From Geodermatophilaceae bacterium NBWT11 (lineage in GTDB: Bacteria; Actinomycetota; Actinomycetes; Mycobacteriales; Geodermatophilaceae), in the NCBI GenBank assembly GCA_014218215.1, contig CP043652.1, positions 3,658,001 to 3,722,000 on the forward strand: a stretch of 64,000 nucleotides of DNA, written 5' to 3'. Of the stretch, positions 43,456-53,041 are shown piece after piece. Within the stretch, counting starts at the first letter, position 1. Each line of letters begins with the position of its first letter. The notes under the pieces were generated by a model, which was not told the origin of the DNA, did no database searches, and saw only the letters and a list, made by a program, of their open reading frames with translations. The translations under genes and the position numbers were made by a program.

Positions 43456-44361
43456 TCAGGACTGGGCGACGGCCCAGCGCAGCGCGGACTCCACGTCCCC
43501 GTGGGTGAACGTGTAGCCGGCGTCCATGAGGACGCGGGGGAGTGCCCGCTGGCCGCCGAGGACGCCGGCCTGGGCGAACTCACCGAGCACCAGGGACAGT
43601 GCGAAGCCCGGGACCGGGATGAGCGTGGGCCGCGAGAGCACCCTGCCCAGGGCCGCGGTGAAGGCCGCGTTGGTGACCGGCTCGGGACCGGACAGATTGA
43701 CCGGGCCTGCGGCCTCCGCGGTGAGCAGGAAGCGGATCGCGTCGACCTCGTCCCGCAGGCTGATCCAGGGCCACCACTGGTCGCCCGAGCCGAGCTTGCC
43801 GCCCACGCCGAGTGCGAACAGCGGCTTCAGCTTGGCCATCATCCCGCCCTTGCCCAGCACGAGACCGGTGCGCAGGTGGGCCACCCGGATGCCGGCCTGC
43901 TCGGCGGGCTCGGTGGCGGCCTCCCACTGCACGCAGACGTCGGCGAGGAAGTCGCCCCCGGCCGGGGAGGTCTCGTCGAGCACCTTGTCGCCGCCGTCCC
44001 CGTAGTACCCGACGGCCGAGGCCGAGAGCAGCACACGGGGGCGCGAGGGGTCGGCTGCCGCGGCCTGGGCGAACGCCGAGCTCACGGTGCGGGTGCTGTC
44101 GACCCGGCTGGTGACGACCTCGCGCTTGTAGTCGTCGGTCCAGCGCTTGTCCCCGATGCCCACTCCGGCGAGGTTGACCACCGCGTCGACGTCAGCGAGG
44201 ACACCGTCGTCGAGCTGGCCGTGGGAGGGGTCCCACCGGTGCTCGTCGGCCGTGCGGGGGGTGCGACGGACGAGCCGTCGGACGTCGTGCCCGTCGGCGC
44301 GCAGGGTGCGGACGAGCTCGGTACCGACCAGACCGGACGAACCGGTGACCGCGATCTGCAT
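43456..44361 (-). CDS. TIGR01777-family NAD(P)-binding epimerase
   Basis: This 301-residue extended SDR protein begins IAVTGSSGLVGTELVRTLR and contains VNLAGVGIGDKRWTDDYKRE, VLLSASAVGYYGD (Tyr of the active site) and GDQWWPWISLRDEVDA. A C-terminal ALPRVLMDAGYTFTH domain (DUF1731) completes it. This is the TIGR01777/YfcH/SulA-like family, whose substrate is unknown. In M. tuberculosis the homologue (Rv2216) also lies beside the E2 gene dlaT/sucB. It converges with the kinase gene, the stops being 11 nt apart. Confidence 0.9.
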   Translation of the reverse strand: MQIAVTGSSGLVGTELVRTLRADGHDVRRLVRRTPRTADEHRWDPSHGQLDDGVLADVDAVVNLAGVGIGDKRWTDDYKREVVTSRVDSTRTVSSAFAQAAAADPSRPRVLLSASAVGYYGDGGDKVLDETSPAGGDFLADVCVQWEAATEPAEQAGIRVAHLRTGLVLGKGGMMAKLKPLFALGVGGKLGSGDQWWPWISLRDEVDAIRFLLTAEAAGPVNLSGPEPVTNAAFTAALGRVLSRPTLIPVPGFALSLVLGEFAQAGVLGGQRALPRVLMDAGYTFTHGDVESALRWAVAQS

Positions 44362-44463
44362 GGTGGGGAGGACCTCCGGGGCGGGGACGGGGCTGGGGTC
44401 GTGCGGCGCGGCACCGGGCCGGACGGTGGTGAGACCCGTTCGTGCCCGCGGCCGCCCGACCTG

Positions 44464-44505
44464 ACACCTCGGGCCCCGGCAGTCGACTGCCGGGGCCCGA
44501 GGTGT
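44464..44505 (-). terminator. Terminator of the lpdA-sucB operon
   Basis: A perfect 42-bp palindrome centred between 44484 and 44485, giving a hairpin of up to 19 bp with a TCGA loop, 16 nt past the sucB stop. Confidence 0.85.
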
Positions 44506-44520
44506 GCGGTGCGGGGTGGC

Positions 44521-46329
44521 TCAGCTCAGGCCGAGCTCCCCCTGGAACTGACCGGCCTCCAGCCGCTCCTTCACCGTGGTGAGGAAGCGGGCGGCGTCGG
44601 CGCCGTCGACGATGCGGTGGTCGTAGGACAGGGCCAGGTAGACCATCGACCGCACGGCCACGACCTCGCCGAGGTCGGCGTCCTGCACGACGACCGCGCG
44701 CTTGACCACCGAACCGGTGCCCAGGATGGCGACCTGGGGCTGGTTGATGATCGGGGTGTCGAACAGGGCGCCCCGGCTGCCGGTGTTGGTCAGCGTGAAG
44801 GTGCCGCCACCCAGCTCGTCCGGGGTGATCTTGTTCGTCCGGGTCCGCTCGGCCAGGTCGGCGATCTTGCGGGCGATCCCGGCCAGGCTGAGGTCACCCG
44901 CGTCGGCGATCACCGGCACGAGGAGACCCCGCTCGGTGTCCACCGCGACGCCCAGGTTCTCCGCGTCGTGGTAGGTGACCGTGCCGGCCTCCATGTCCAG
45001 CGAGGAGTTCACCGTCGGGTGCGCCTTGAGGGCCTCGATGGCCGCCTTGGCGAAGAACGGCAGGAAGGACAGCTTGACGCCCTCGCGGGCGGCGAAGTCG
45101 TCCTTGGCCTGGGCGCGGAGCTTGGCCACCCGGGTGACGTCGACCTCGACCACGGTGGTCAGCTGGGCGCTGACCTGCAGCGACTCGACCATCCGCTTGG
45201 CGATGACGGTCCGCAGACGCGACAGCTTCTCCGTGCGACCGCGCAGGGCGGACGCAGCGGGAGCCGGGCTCCCACCGGCGGCGGGCTTGGCGGCCGCCGC
45301 CGGGGCCGCCGCGGCCGGGGCAGCGGGGGTCTCGACGGGCGCGGGCTTCTCGGCCGCGGCGAGCACGTCCTGCTTGCGGATCCGCCCACCGACGCCGGTG
45401 CCGGTCAGGGTGGACAGGTCCACGCCGTTCTCGGCAGCCAGTCGCCGGACCAGCGGCGTGACGTACGCACCGCCGCCGTCACCGGAGGGGGCCGGAGCCT
45501 GCTTCGGCGCCGCGGCCGGGGCGGAGACGGCAGCGGGGGCGCTGGCCGCCGGTGCCGGCTCGGGCTCCGGCTCGGCCTGGGTGGTCTCGGCCGAGGCCGG
45601 GGGACCGCTGTAGTCGTTGGTGCCCGAGGCGTCGGTCGCCGAGGGCTGCTCGGGAGCGGCGGGCTTCTCGGGCTCGGCCGCCGGGGCGGACTCCGACGAC
45701 CCACCCGACCCACCCGACCCGCCGATGATCGCCAGGTCGGCGCCGACGTCGACGGTCTCGTCCTCGGCGACCAGGATCTTCGTCAGCACGCCGGCGGCGG
45801 GCGAGGGGATCTCGGTGTCGACCTTGTCGGTGGAGACCTCGAGGAGGGGCTCGTCGAGCTCGACGGTGTCGCCCTCGGCCTTCAGCCAGCGGGTGACGGT
45901 GCCCTCGGTGACGCTCTCGCCCAGGGCCGGCATGGTCACCGGGGTGCCCTCACCGGACCCTCCGGAGTCGCCACCGGAGGCAGCAGCCGGTGCGGCCGGT
46001 GCCGGCTCGGGCTCGGCGGCGGGCTCCTCGGCCGGGGCCTCGGCAGCCGGCTCCTCGGTCGCCGGCTCGTCCGCAGCGGGCGAGCCGCCGTCCTCGCCAC
46101 CGATCACCGCGAGCTCGGCGCCGACCTCGACGGTCTCGTCCTCGGCGACGACGATCTTGGTCAGCACACCGGCGGCGGGCGACGGGATCTCGGTGTCGAC
46201 CTTGTCGGTGGAGACCTCGAGGAGGGGCTCGTCGACCTCGACGGTGTCACCCTCCTGCTTGAGCCAGCGGGTGACGGTGCCCTCGGTGACGCTCTCGCCC
46301 AGGGCGGGCATGGTGACGGACGTCGGCAT
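44521..46329 (-). CDS. sucB: Dihydrolipoamide acyltransferase (E2) of 2-oxo-acid dehydrogenase
   Basis: This 602-residue E2 core has two lipoyl domains (residues 1-80 and 127-205, each with the lipoyl Lys in [15 protein letters not shown]) joined by Ala/Pro/Glu-rich linkers. An E3-binding domain follows ([17 protein letters not shown]). The catalytic domain ends with the HxxxD motif in [16 protein letters not shown]. In actinobacteria this protein (DlaT/SucB) serves pyruvate and/or 2-oxoglutarate dehydrogenase, which cannot be separated here. lpdA (E3) lies directly upstream. The lipoyl-domain coding repeats are almost identical in DNA. Confidence 0.95.
   Translation of the reverse strand: MPTSVTMPALGESVTEGTVTRWLKQEGDTVEVDEPLLEVSTDKVDTEIPSPAAGVLTKIVVAEDETVEVGAELAVIGGEDGGSPAADEPATEEPAAEAPAEEPAAEPEPAPAAPAAASGGDSGGSGEGTPVTMPALGESVTEGTVTRWLKAEGDTVELDEPLLEVSTDKVDTEIPSPAAGVLTKILVAEDETVDVGADLAIIGGSGGSGGSSESAPAAEPEKPAAPEQPSATDASGTNDYSGPPASAETTQAEPEPEPAPAASAPAAVSAPAAAPKQAPAPSGDGGGAYVTPLVRRLAAENGVDLSTLTGTGVGGRIRKQDVLAAAEKPAPVETPAAPAAAAPAAAAKPAAGGSPAPAASALRGRTEKLSRLRTVIAKRMVESLQVSAQLTTVVEVDVTRVAKLRAQAKDDFAAREGVKLSFLPFFAKAAIEALKAHPTVNSSLDMEAGTVTYHDAENLGVAVDTERGLLVPVIADAGDLSLAGIARKIADLAERTRTNKITPDELGGGTFTLTNTGSRGALFDTPIINQPQVAILGTGSVVKRAVVVQDADLGEVVAVRSMVYLALSYDHRIVDGADAARFLTTVKERLEAGQFQGELGLS
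45808..45857. repeat. Lipoyl-domain DNA repeat, copy A
   Basis: This 50-bp stretch inside sucB is identical to 46186-46235, exactly 378 bp (126 codons) away, and similarity extends on both sides. It reflects the duplicated lipoyl domain. Confidence 0.9.
46186..46235. repeat. Lipoyl-domain DNA repeat, copy B
   Basis: Identical partner of 45808-45857, encoding the lipoyl-lysine region of the first lipoyl domain. Confidence 0.9.
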
Positions 46330-46371
46330 CGAGTGCAGTTCTCCTCAGGTCAGGGGTGGGGTGGGGCAGGG

Positions 46372-47751
46372 TCAGCTGTGCGAGTGCAGCGGCTTGCCGG
46401 CGAGGGCCATGTGCGCCTCGCCCATGGCCTCGCTCTGCGTGGGGTGCGGGTGGATGAGGGAGGCGACCTCGTCGGGCAGGGCCTCCCAGTTGTAGATGAG
46501 CTGGGCCTCGGCCACGAGCTCACCGACCCGGGCGCCGACCATGTGCACGCCGACGACGGGGCCGTCCTTGGCGCGGACGAGCTTGACCGCGCCGGCGGTC
46601 TTGAGGATCTGGCTCTTGCCGTTGCCGCCCAGGTCGTAGGTGAGCGCCTCGACCTCGCCGTACTTCTCCTTGGCCTGGGCCTCGGTGAGACCGACCGAGG
46701 CGACCTCGGGCTCGGAGTAGGTCACGCGGGGCACACCGGCGTAGTCGATCGGGACGACGGGGAGCCCGGCCAGACGCTCGGCGACGAGGATGCCCTCGCC
46801 GAAGCCGACGTGGGCCAGCTGCAGGGTGGGGATGAGGTCACCGACCGCGGAGATCGTCGGCACGTTGGTCTGGCAGTACTCGTCGGCGAGGACGTAGCCG
46901 CGGTCCATGGCGACCCCGGCCTCCTCGTAGCCCAGGCCCTGGCTGACCGGGCCGCGGCCGACGGCGACCAGGACGATCTCGGCCTCGTAGGACTTGCCGT
47001 TCTCCAGCTCGACGCTGACGCCGTTCTCGGTGGTGGCGACCTTGGAGACCCGGCTGCCCAGCGAGAAGTCGATCTTGCGGCGGCGGTAGGCGCGCTCCAG
47101 CAGCTTCGAGGAGGACTCGTCCTCCAGCGGCACCAGGTGCGGCAGGCCCTCGATGATGGTCACGTCGGCGCCGAAGGACTTCCAGACGCTGGCGAACTCG
47201 CAGCCGATGACGCCGCCCCCCAGGATGATCACCGAGGCGGGGACCCGCTCGAGCTCGAGGGCCTGGTCGCTGGTGATGACCTTCGTGCCGTCGATCTCGA
47301 TGCCGGGCAGGCTGCGGGCGTAGGAGCCGGTGGCCAGCAGCACGTGCTTGCCCTCGTAGGTGGTGTCCCCGACGGCCACGGCGGTGGGGGAGACGAGCTT
47401 GCCCTCGCCCTCCACGTAGGTGATCTTGCGGCTCTTGATGAGGCCCTGCAGGCCCTTGTAGAGCTTGGCGGTGACGCCGGCCTTGTAGGCGTTGACGCCG
47501 TCCATGTCGATGCCGGCGAGGGAGGTCTTGACGCCGAACTGCTCGCCCTCGCGGGCGCTGTCGGCGACCTCGGCGGAGTGCAGCAGGGCCTTGGTGGGGA
47601 TGCAGCCGCGGTGCAGGCAGGTGCCGCCCACCTTGTCCTTCTCGACGAGGACGACGGAGAGGCCGAGCTCGGCGCCCCGCAGGGCGGCGGCGTACCCACC
47701 CGATCCACCACCGAGGATGACGAGGTCGGCGGTCTGGTCGGGTGCGCTCAC
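46372..47751 (-). CDS. lpdA: Dihydrolipoyl dehydrogenase (E3)
   Basis: This 459-residue flavoprotein reoxidises dihydrolipoyl groups using NAD+. FAD loop: LVILGGGSGGYAAALRG. The redox disulfide is in GGTCLHRGCIPTKALLHSAE, and ILGGGVIGCEFASVW binds NAD. The C-terminal catalytic His-Glu dyad is in HPHPTQSEAMGE. The frame is open upstream, but the GTG at 47751 has GAGGAG 7 nt before it and fits the family length. sucB follows after 42 nt. Confidence 0.96.
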   Translation of the reverse strand: MSAPDQTADLVILGGGSGGYAAALRGAELGLSVVLVEKDKVGGTCLHRGCIPTKALLHSAEVADSAREGEQFGVKTSLAGIDMDGVNAYKAGVTAKLYKGLQGLIKSRKITYVEGEGKLVSPTAVAVGDTTYEGKHVLLATGSYARSLPGIEIDGTKVITSDQALELERVPASVIILGGGVIGCEFASVWKSFGADVTIIEGLPHLVPLEDESSSKLLERAYRRRKIDFSLGSRVSKVATTENGVSVELENGKSYEAEIVLVAVGRGPVSQGLGYEEAGVAMDRGYVLADEYCQTNVPTISAVGDLIPTLQLAHVGFGEGILVAERLAGLPVVPIDYAGVPRVTYSEPEVASVGLTEAQAKEKYGEVEALTYDLGGNGKSQILKTAGAVKLVRAKDGPVVGVHMVGARVGELVAEAQLIYNWEALPDEVASLIHPHPTQSEAMGEAHMALAGKPLHSHS

Positions 47752-47953
47752 GGGGTCTCCTCGGTGCTGGGCGGCTCGGTCGGCGACGCGCAGGTCGTGC
47801 TCGTCGGACCGGTTTCGGGCCTGTGCTCGCCCCATCCTGCCACCTGCGGGGAACGGGCGATCGGCCTGCTCCGTTGACCGGCCGGGTGCCGTGTCGGCAC
47901 CCGCGACGACGACGGTGCGAGCCGGGTCGGCGCCGGGTGGGAGGAGCACGTCG

Positions 47954-48301
47954 GTGGGTCTCATGGACAGGCTGCGGGGCAGGCGACCGCAGAGCGGGCA
48001 GGGCCCGACGGGCGACCGCAACCGGACGCTGGACCGGGCCTCGGGGAAGGCCGACCTCGCCCACCTGGAGCAGTTCGTGGCCACCCGGCGCGGCGTGGAG
48101 GGCTTCGTCGAGCCGCGCACCGCGGTCACCGAGACCACGATCGTGCTGGTCGCGGCCGACGGCGAGTGGACCCGGCGGCGGATCGACGGCCCGGGCGTGG
48201 CCCGCAGCCTGAGCAAGGACCTCGCCGTCCCGGTGTACGACGCCCAGGTGACCGGTTACCCGCAGCGGATGCGCGACTGGAACCGCGACCACAAGCGGTG
48301 A
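47954..48301 (+). CDS. Conserved small protein of unknown function
   Basis: This 115-residue basic protein has the central segment LAHLEQFVATRRGVEGFVEP, then TETTIVLVAADGEWTRRRID and YPQRMRDWNRDHKR at the end. I recognise it only as a conserved actinobacterial protein often annotated loosely as oxidoreductase. It has no cofactor motif, and I would not trust that name. GGAGGAG lies 8 nt before GTG 47954, favouring it over ATG 47963. It is divergent from lpdA and converges on pepA. Confidence 0.75.
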   Translation: MGLMDRLRGRRPQSGQGPTGDRNRTLDRASGKADLAHLEQFVATRRGVEGFVEPRTAVTETTIVLVAADGEWTRRRIDGPGVARSLSKDLAVPVYDAQVTGYPQRMRDWNRDHKR

Positions 48302-48332
48302 CCCCGCCCGGGGGCAGGGTCACCGCCGGGGG

Positions 48333-49838
48333 TCAGGCGATCAGCGCCTCGATGGTCGCCAGCAACGTGCGCACCGGGACGCCGGTGCCGCCCTTGGTGG
48401 TGTAGCCCCAGGGCGAGCCGGTGTTGTAGGCCGGTCCGGCGACGTCGATGTGCGCCCAGGGCAGGCCGGCCGGGACGAACTCGGACAGGAAGTGCCCGGC
48501 CACGAGCATGCCGCCGAGGCGGTCGGCGTTGGCGTTCACGAAGTCCGCGGTCGGGGAGTCCAGCCCGCGGCGCAGCTCGGGCGGCAGGGGCATGGCCCAC
48601 ATGGGCTCACCGGAGCGGACGCTCGCCGCGACGACGGCATCGCGGAGGTCGTCGCTGCCCATCACGCCGGACGTGCGGGCACCCAGCGCCACGGTCTGGG
48701 CGCCGGTGAGGGTGGAGGTCTCCAGCAGGAAGTCGGGGGAGTCCTCCGCCGCACGGGCGATGGCGTCGGCCAGGACGACGCGACCCTCGGCGTCGGTGTT
48801 GGTGATCTCGGCCTTCTTGCCGTTGCGGAAGGTGACCACGTCGGCAGGCCGGTAGGCCGAGCCCGAGGGCAGGTTCTCCGCGATCGGCACGGTGGCGGTG
48901 ACGTCGACGGCCAGGCCCAGCTCGGCGACGAGGCAGACGGTGGCGATCACGGCGGCCGCACCCGCCATGTCGCTCTTCATGTCCTCCATCTTGGCGGCGG
49001 GCTTGATCGAGATGCCGCCGCTGTCGAAGGTGATGCCCTTGCCGACCAGCGCGACCGACGTGCTGGCCCGGCGGCCCTTGTAGGTCAGCCGCAGCAGGCG
49101 GGGACCGCGGGTCGACCCGCCGCCTACGGCGAGGATCCCGCCGTAGCCACCGGCGGTCAGTGCGGCCTCGTCCAGGATCTCGACCGACAGGCCGGCCTTC
49201 TTGCCGGCGGCGGCACCGCGGGCGGCGAGCTCGGCGGGGTACAGGTCGTTGGGCGGGGTGTTGACCAGGTCACGGGTCAGCGCGACGGCGTCGGCGACGG
49301 CGCGCACCCGGGCCAAGGCGGCCTTGGCGGCGCCGGCGTCCGGGACGACGAGCTCCACCGAGGAGGGCGGGGTGGGGCGGTCGGCGGGCAGGTTCTTGTA
49401 GGTCGTGAACTCGTAGGCGCCCAGCAGCGCGCCCTCACCGACGGCGTGCAGCCGCTCGGCGTCCGGGGGGCCGCCGACGGCGGCGAGCAGGCTGACGACC
49501 GAGGCCCGGCCGACCAGCGCCCGGCTGGCAGCACCGGAGGCACGGCGGACGGCTTCGGCCGGGTACCCGCCGTCGGCCTGCGGGGCACCGAGACCGGCGA
49601 CGGCGACCACCGGGAAGGGTCCCTGACCGAAGGTGGGCAGCCGGGTGACCTCGTCCTCACCGCCCCGGGCGCCGAGGTCGGCGAGGGCGGCGAGCAGCTT
49701 GCCGCCCAGGAGCCGGTCGACGGCGTCGGCACCGGGGGTGGTCAGCAGCCCGTCGGGGCCCTTGCCGACCCCCACGACGACGGCGTCGGCGGAGAGCTTC
49801 TCAAGGGGGCGGTCGGTGGCAGAGATCGTCGGCGGCAC
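48333..49838 (-). CDS. pepA: Leucyl aminopeptidase (M17)
   Basis: This 501-residue two-metal exopeptidase removes N-terminal Leu and other residues. The catalytic domain shows [17 protein letters not shown] (Lys and Asp ligands), [10 protein letters not shown] and the signature [12 protein letters not shown], followed by TSTLTGAQ. The N-terminal domain (about residues 1-180) is typical of PepA. The GTG at 49838 lies 6 nt behind a TAAGCT -10 box. It is divergent from gcvT across only 55 bp, with both promoters packed into that gap. Confidence 0.95.
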   Translation of the reverse strand: MPPTISATDRPLEKLSADAVVVGVGKGPDGLLTTPGADAVDRLLGGKLLAALADLGARGGEDEVTRLPTFGQGPFPVVAVAGLGAPQADGGYPAEAVRRASGAASRALVGRASVVSLLAAVGGPPDAERLHAVGEGALLGAYEFTTYKNLPADRPTPPSSVELVVPDAGAAKAALARVRAVADAVALTRDLVNTPPNDLYPAELAARGAAAGKKAGLSVEILDEAALTAGGYGGILAVGGGSTRGPRLLRLTYKGRRASTSVALVGKGITFDSGGISIKPAAKMEDMKSDMAGAAAVIATVCLVAELGLAVDVTATVPIAENLPSGSAYRPADVVTFRNGKKAEITNTDAEGRVVLADAIARAAEDSPDFLLETSTLTGAQTVALGARTSGVMGSDDLRDAVVAASVRSGEPMWAMPLPPELRRGLDSPTADFVNANADRLGGMLVAGHFLSEFVPAGLPWAHIDVAGPAYNTGSPWGYTTKGGTGVPVRTLLATIEALIA

Positions 49839-49844
49839 CAGGGC

Positions 49845-49850
49845 AGCTTA
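49845..49850 (-). promoter_or_regulatory. -10 box of pepA (leaderless type)
   Basis: TAAGCT on the minus strand, 6 nt before GTG 49838. Confidence 0.6.
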
Positions 49851-49881
49851 CGAGGACACCGGTGGTCGGCGACCTCGGCGA

Positions 49882-49887
49882 TACGGT
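49882..49887 (+). promoter_or_regulatory. -10 box of gcvT (leaderless type)
   Basis: TACGGT, 6 nt, then ATG 49894. It is 31 bp from the pepA -10 box on the other strand. Confidence 0.6.
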
Positions 49888-49893
49888 CGGGGC

Positions 49894-51012
49894 ATGAGCC
49901 CCCTCACCTCCCCGCTGCACGACCGGCACCTCGCGGCCGGCGCGAAGCTCGCCGACTTCGGGGGCTGGTCGATGCCGATCGAGTACGCCGGCGGCGGGGT
50001 GATCAGCGAGCACACCGCGGTGCGCGAGGGCGTGGGCCTGTTCGACGTCTCGCACCTGGGCACCGGCACCGTCCGGGGACCCGGTGCCGCGGCGTTCGTC
50101 GACTCCTGCCTCACCAACGACCTGTCCCGCATCGGCCCCGGTCAGGCGCAGTACACGCTGTGCTGCCGCCCGGACGGCGAGGAGCACGCCGGTGGCGTCG
50201 TCGACGACCTGATCGTCTACCTGCACGGTCCCGACGACGTCCTGCTGGTGCCCAACGCCGCCAACGCCGCGGAGGTGCTCGCGCGGCTGGCCGCCGCGGC
50301 CCCCGCCGGGGTGACCGTCACCGACCGGCACACCGAGGTCGCGGTCCTCGCGCTGCAGGGCCCACGCTCGGCCGAGGTGCTCGCGGCCGTCGGGCTCCCG
50401 GGCGAGCTGGACTACATGGCCTTCGCCGACACCCCGGGCCGCGACGGCGACGAGGTCACCGTCTGCAGGACCGGCTACACCGGCGAGCACGGCTACGAGC
50501 TGCTGGTCGCCGCCGAGCGGGCCGGCGCGCTCTGGGACGCGCTGCTGGCCGCCGGGGAGCCCGAGCAGATCCGGCCCTGCGGGCTGGGCTCCCGGGACAC
50601 GCTGCGCACCGAGATGGGCTACTCGCTGCACGGCCACGAGCTCTCGGTGGACATCTCGCCGGTGCAGGCCCGGGCCGGTTGGGCGGTCGGCTGGAAGAAG
50701 GACGCGTTCTGGGGCCGCGAGGCGCTCACGGCAGAGCGCACCGCTGGGCCGGTCCGCCAGCTCTGGGGACTGCGGGCCCCCGGCCGGGGGATCCCCCGCC
50801 CGGGCATGGCCGTCCTGGACGCTGACGGCGCTCGGGTCGGGGAGGTCACCAGCGGCACGTTCTCCCCGACCCTGCGGGCCGGCATCGCCCTCGCGCTCCT
50901 GGACACGGCAGCCGAGCCGACGCCCGGCCTGGAGCTGGCCGTCGACGTCCGCGGGCGGACCTCACCGGTCGAGGTGGTCAAGCCCCCGTTCGTGCCGTCC
51001 CACGTGCGCTGA
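49894..51012 (+). CDS. gcvT: Aminomethyltransferase, glycine cleavage T protein
   Basis: This 372-residue enzyme takes the aminomethyl group from lipoylated GcvH and forms methylene-tetrahydrofolate and ammonia. Motifs: [27 protein letters not shown] (Asp of the active site), [33 protein letters not shown] and [17 protein letters not shown]. It depends on lipoate, fitting with lipA/lipB and lpdA in the window. There is no riboswitch and no room for one, since the message seems leaderless. It converges with the BrkB-like gene, the stop codons being adjacent. Confidence 0.95.
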   Translation: MSPLTSPLHDRHLAAGAKLADFGGWSMPIEYAGGGVISEHTAVREGVGLFDVSHLGTGTVRGPGAAAFVDSCLTNDLSRIGPGQAQYTLCCRPDGEEHAGGVVDDLIVYLHGPDDVLLVPNAANAAEVLARLAAAAPAGVTVTDRHTEVAVLALQGPRSAEVLAAVGLPGELDYMAFADTPGRDGDEVTVCRTGYTGEHGYELLVAAERAGALWDALLAAGEPEQIRPCGLGSRDTLRTEMGYSLHGHELSVDISPVQARAGWAVGWKKDAFWGREALTAERTAGPVRQLWGLRAPGRGIPRPGMAVLDADGARVGEVTSGTFSPTLRAGIALALLDTAAEPTPGLELAVDVRGRTSPVEVVKPPFVPSHVR

Positions 51013-52155
51013 TCAGGCGCTCCGCGCCGACTCCTTCGTGGGGACGGCGGGGTCGGGCAGCTCGTCGGCCACGGTGGCGCGGCGGTCGCCCATCGGCAGC
51101 TCGTCGCCCTTGGTCGTGTCCTGCGCCGTCTGGTGCTCGGCCTCGGCGTTGATCTCTGCGCCCAGCAGCACCAGGAAGCAGGTCAGCTGCAGCCACAGCA
51201 TCAGCACGACGACCCCGGCGATCGCCCCGTACGTGGCCGAGTACGAGCCGAAGTTGCTCACGTAGAAGCTGAACGCGATCGAGACGACCACCCAGGCCAC
51301 GGTGACGACCCCGGAGCCGAGGCTCACCCACCGGAACTTCGGGGCGTCGCGGTCGGGGGCCACGCGGTACAGGATCGACAGCGCGCCGGCCATCAGCCCG
51401 AGCAGCAGCACCCACCGCAGGACCTGCGCCAGGACCGTGCCCACGATGCCCAGCGGCAGCGCGTCCAGCACGATCGGGGTGACGGCGACCAGGGTCAGCG
51501 TCAGCAGCACGAAGACGATGGCGCCGAAGGTGAGCAGCAGGGCCAGGGCGCGCAGCTTGATCGCGTTGCGCGTCTCCACCTCGTCGTAGGCCAGGTTCAC
51601 CGCGGTGATCAGGTTGTTCACCCCACCCGACGCCGAGAACAGCGCGGCCAGGATCGAGATCACCAGGCTCACCGACAGCGCCCCGGTGCCGGCTTCGGCC
51701 ACCGAGCTCAGCTGGTCGTTGATGATCGTGAGGACCTCTTGCGGCACCGTGCCCCGGAGACCGTCCACCTGCTCCTGCACCGTGGCAGGCGAGGCCACCA
51801 GGCCGTAGAGCGAGATGGCGGCGATCAGCGTCGGGAAGATCGCCAGGAAGCCGAAGAAGGCCACGCCGCCGCCGATGATCGGCATGTTGTCGGCCTTGTT
51901 CTCCGCCCACGCCCGCTTCAGGATCTGTTTCCACCCCCGGGCCGGGATGTCGGTCGGCTTCTCGGCGCCCACACCGGGCAGACGGGCGTCCTCCGCCGCC
52001 GGCCCGGGCCGGGACGACGGCGAGTCGCCGCCGGGTCGGGCGGGGGAGTCCTCACCGGACTCCCGGGCGGCCGCGGCGGCCCGCCGGGCGGCCTTCTCCG
52101 CCACCCGCTCGCGGATGCGGTCCACGGCGCTGTCGGGCCGTCGGGTGTCGACCAT
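51013..52155 (-). CDS. YihY/BrkB-family membrane protein
   Basis: This 380-residue protein has a charged N-terminal tail of about 80 residues and then six membrane helices. It carries the family motif KADNMPIIGGGVAFFGFLAIFP at the first helix and YRVAPDRDAPKFRWVSLGSG in the loop. A polar C-terminal tail ends it. YihY proteins were once mislabelled RNase BN, and their transport or envelope role is unknown. AGGAG lies 9 nt before the ATG. It is last in a run with the DUF3618 and holin-like genes, after a G-rich 55-bp spacer. Confidence 0.88.
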   Translation of the reverse strand: MVDTRRPDSAVDRIRERVAEKAARRAAAAARESGEDSPARPGGDSPSSRPGPAAEDARLPGVGAEKPTDIPARGWKQILKRAWAENKADNMPIIGGGVAFFGFLAIFPTLIAAISLYGLVASPATVQEQVDGLRGTVPQEVLTIINDQLSSVAEAGTGALSVSLVISILAALFSASGGVNNLITAVNLAYDEVETRNAIKLRALALLLTFGAIVFVLLTLTLVAVTPIVLDALPLGIVGTVLAQVLRWVLLLGLMAGALSILYRVAPDRDAPKFRWVSLGSGVVTVAWVVVSIAFSFYVSNFGSYSATYGAIAGVVVLMLWLQLTCFLVLLGAEINAEAEHQTAQDTTKGDELPMGDRRATVADELPDPAVPTKESARSA

Positions 52156-52170
52156 GGCGTCGTGTCTCCT

Positions 52171-52206
52171 GGGGTGTGGGGTGTGGGGCGTGCGGGGTGG
52201 GCGGGG
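52171..52206 (+). other. G-quadruplex-like G-run cluster
   Basis: Six runs of three or four G (52171-74, 52178-81, 52185-88, 52194-97, 52199-201, 52203-206) are separated by 1-5 nt loops on the plus strand, directly upstream of the BrkB-like ORF. The mRNA leader of that gene is correspondingly C-rich. Confidence 0.6.
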
Positions 52207-52210
52207 TGGC

Positions 52211-52492
52211 TCAGCGCCGGGAACGCCAGACGACGATCCCGACGATCGAGGCCACCAGGGCGACCGCCACGCCGATGACGACCGGCGGGTTCTCGCGGTA
52301 GGTCTCCACGGCGGTGTCCCGGGCCTGGAAGGCGGACTCCTTGGCGCGTGAGGGGACGTCGAGCCGGTGGCTGAGCTCGTCCACGGTCGCCGCGAGCTGC
52401 TCCCGGGTCGCCTCGATGTCAGCCCTGATCTCGTCCGGGTCCGACGGGTCGAGTGCGGAGCCGTCGTGCGGGGTGGCGGTGGGTCCGGTCAT
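52211..52492 (-). CDS. DUF3618 membrane protein
   Basis: This 93-residue protein carries the DUF3618 opening DPDEIRADIEATREQLAATVDELSHRLD, a helical stretch that often precedes a membrane anchor. A single helix (VVIGVAVALVASIVGIVVW) and the basic end RSRR follow. The function is unknown. Actinobacterial members are usually paired with a holin-like DUF1469 gene, as here, with a four-base overlap (ATGA). The pair may act at the envelope together with the BrkB-like protein (inference). Confidence 0.85.
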   Translation of the reverse strand: MTGPTATPHDGSALDPSDPDEIRADIEATREQLAATVDELSHRLDVPSRAKESAFQARDTAVETYRENPPVVIGVAVALVASIVGIVVWRSRR

Positions 52493-52929
52493 CGGGCTGC
52501 GCTCTCCTTCACGGTGGCCACGTCGGCCTTGAGGCTCTCGATCGTCTCGGTGGGCAGCGGGGGCGCGGCCTGCGAGACGTCCTTCTTGCCGATCAGGCCG
52601 AGGACGGCGGCGATCAGGAACAGCACGACGGCCACGAGGATCCCGGCCAGCCACCCGGGGATGACGTTCGCCAGGCCGAGGATGCCGGCGGTGATCAGGG
52701 CGTTGAGGCCGAGCAGGGCGAGCACTCCGGCACCGCCGAAGAGTCCGACGCCGAGGCCGAGCTTCTTGGCCTTGCCCTTGACCTCGGCCTGGGCCAGCCG
52801 GACCTCGTCGCGGACGAGACGGGTCACCAGCTCGGGGAGCTCACCCACCAGTTGGCCGGTCGAGGCCTTTGCGGGGTCGAGCGGCACGTCGGCGCGGTGT
52901 GCGCCGTCGGCCACGGGGGACGTGCTCAT
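52489..52929 (-). CDS. Phage-holin-superfamily (DUF1469) membrane protein
   Basis: This 146-residue protein has an amphipathic N-terminal region (LVGELPELVTRLVRDEVRLA) followed by two membrane helices (LGVGLFGGAGVLALLGLNAL and GWLAGILVAVVLFLIAAVLG). This is the layout of actinobacterial DUF1469/holin III-like proteins. Despite the name no phage genes are nearby, and it is a housekeeping membrane protein of unknown role. GGGAG lies 9 nt before the ATG. It is first in the run with DUF3618 and BrkB. Confidence 0.85.
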   Translation of the reverse strand: MSTSPVADGAHRADVPLDPAKASTGQLVGELPELVTRLVRDEVRLAQAEVKGKAKKLGLGVGLFGGAGVLALLGLNALITAGILGLANVIPGWLAGILVAVVLFLIAAVLGLIGKKDVSQAAPPLPTETIESLKADVATVKESAAR

Positions 52930-53029
52930 GGGTGCTCCCGGGTACGCGTGGACAACAGATCGAAGGCGTCCCATGCCCCGGGGGGCGGAGGCTGAACCCC
53001 AGGACGCGCGCGGCGTGCTGCACCCCACC

Positions 53030-53035
53030 TAGGGT
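53030..53035 (+). promoter_or_regulatory. -10 box of the 53042 gene (leaderless type)
   Basis: TAGGGT, 6 nt, then ATG 53042. Confidence 0.55.
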
Positions 53036-53041
53036 GCGGCC

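Noticed and set aside
49839-49893. Glycine riboswitch in front of gcvT
   Set aside because: Only 55 bp separate gcvT from pepA, and a leaderless promoter fits directly before the ATG, leaving no room for a riboswitch.
52489-52929. Prophage remnant suggested by the holin-like gene
   Set aside because: DUF1469 holin-like proteins are common chromosomal genes paired with DUF3618. No other phage genes are present.
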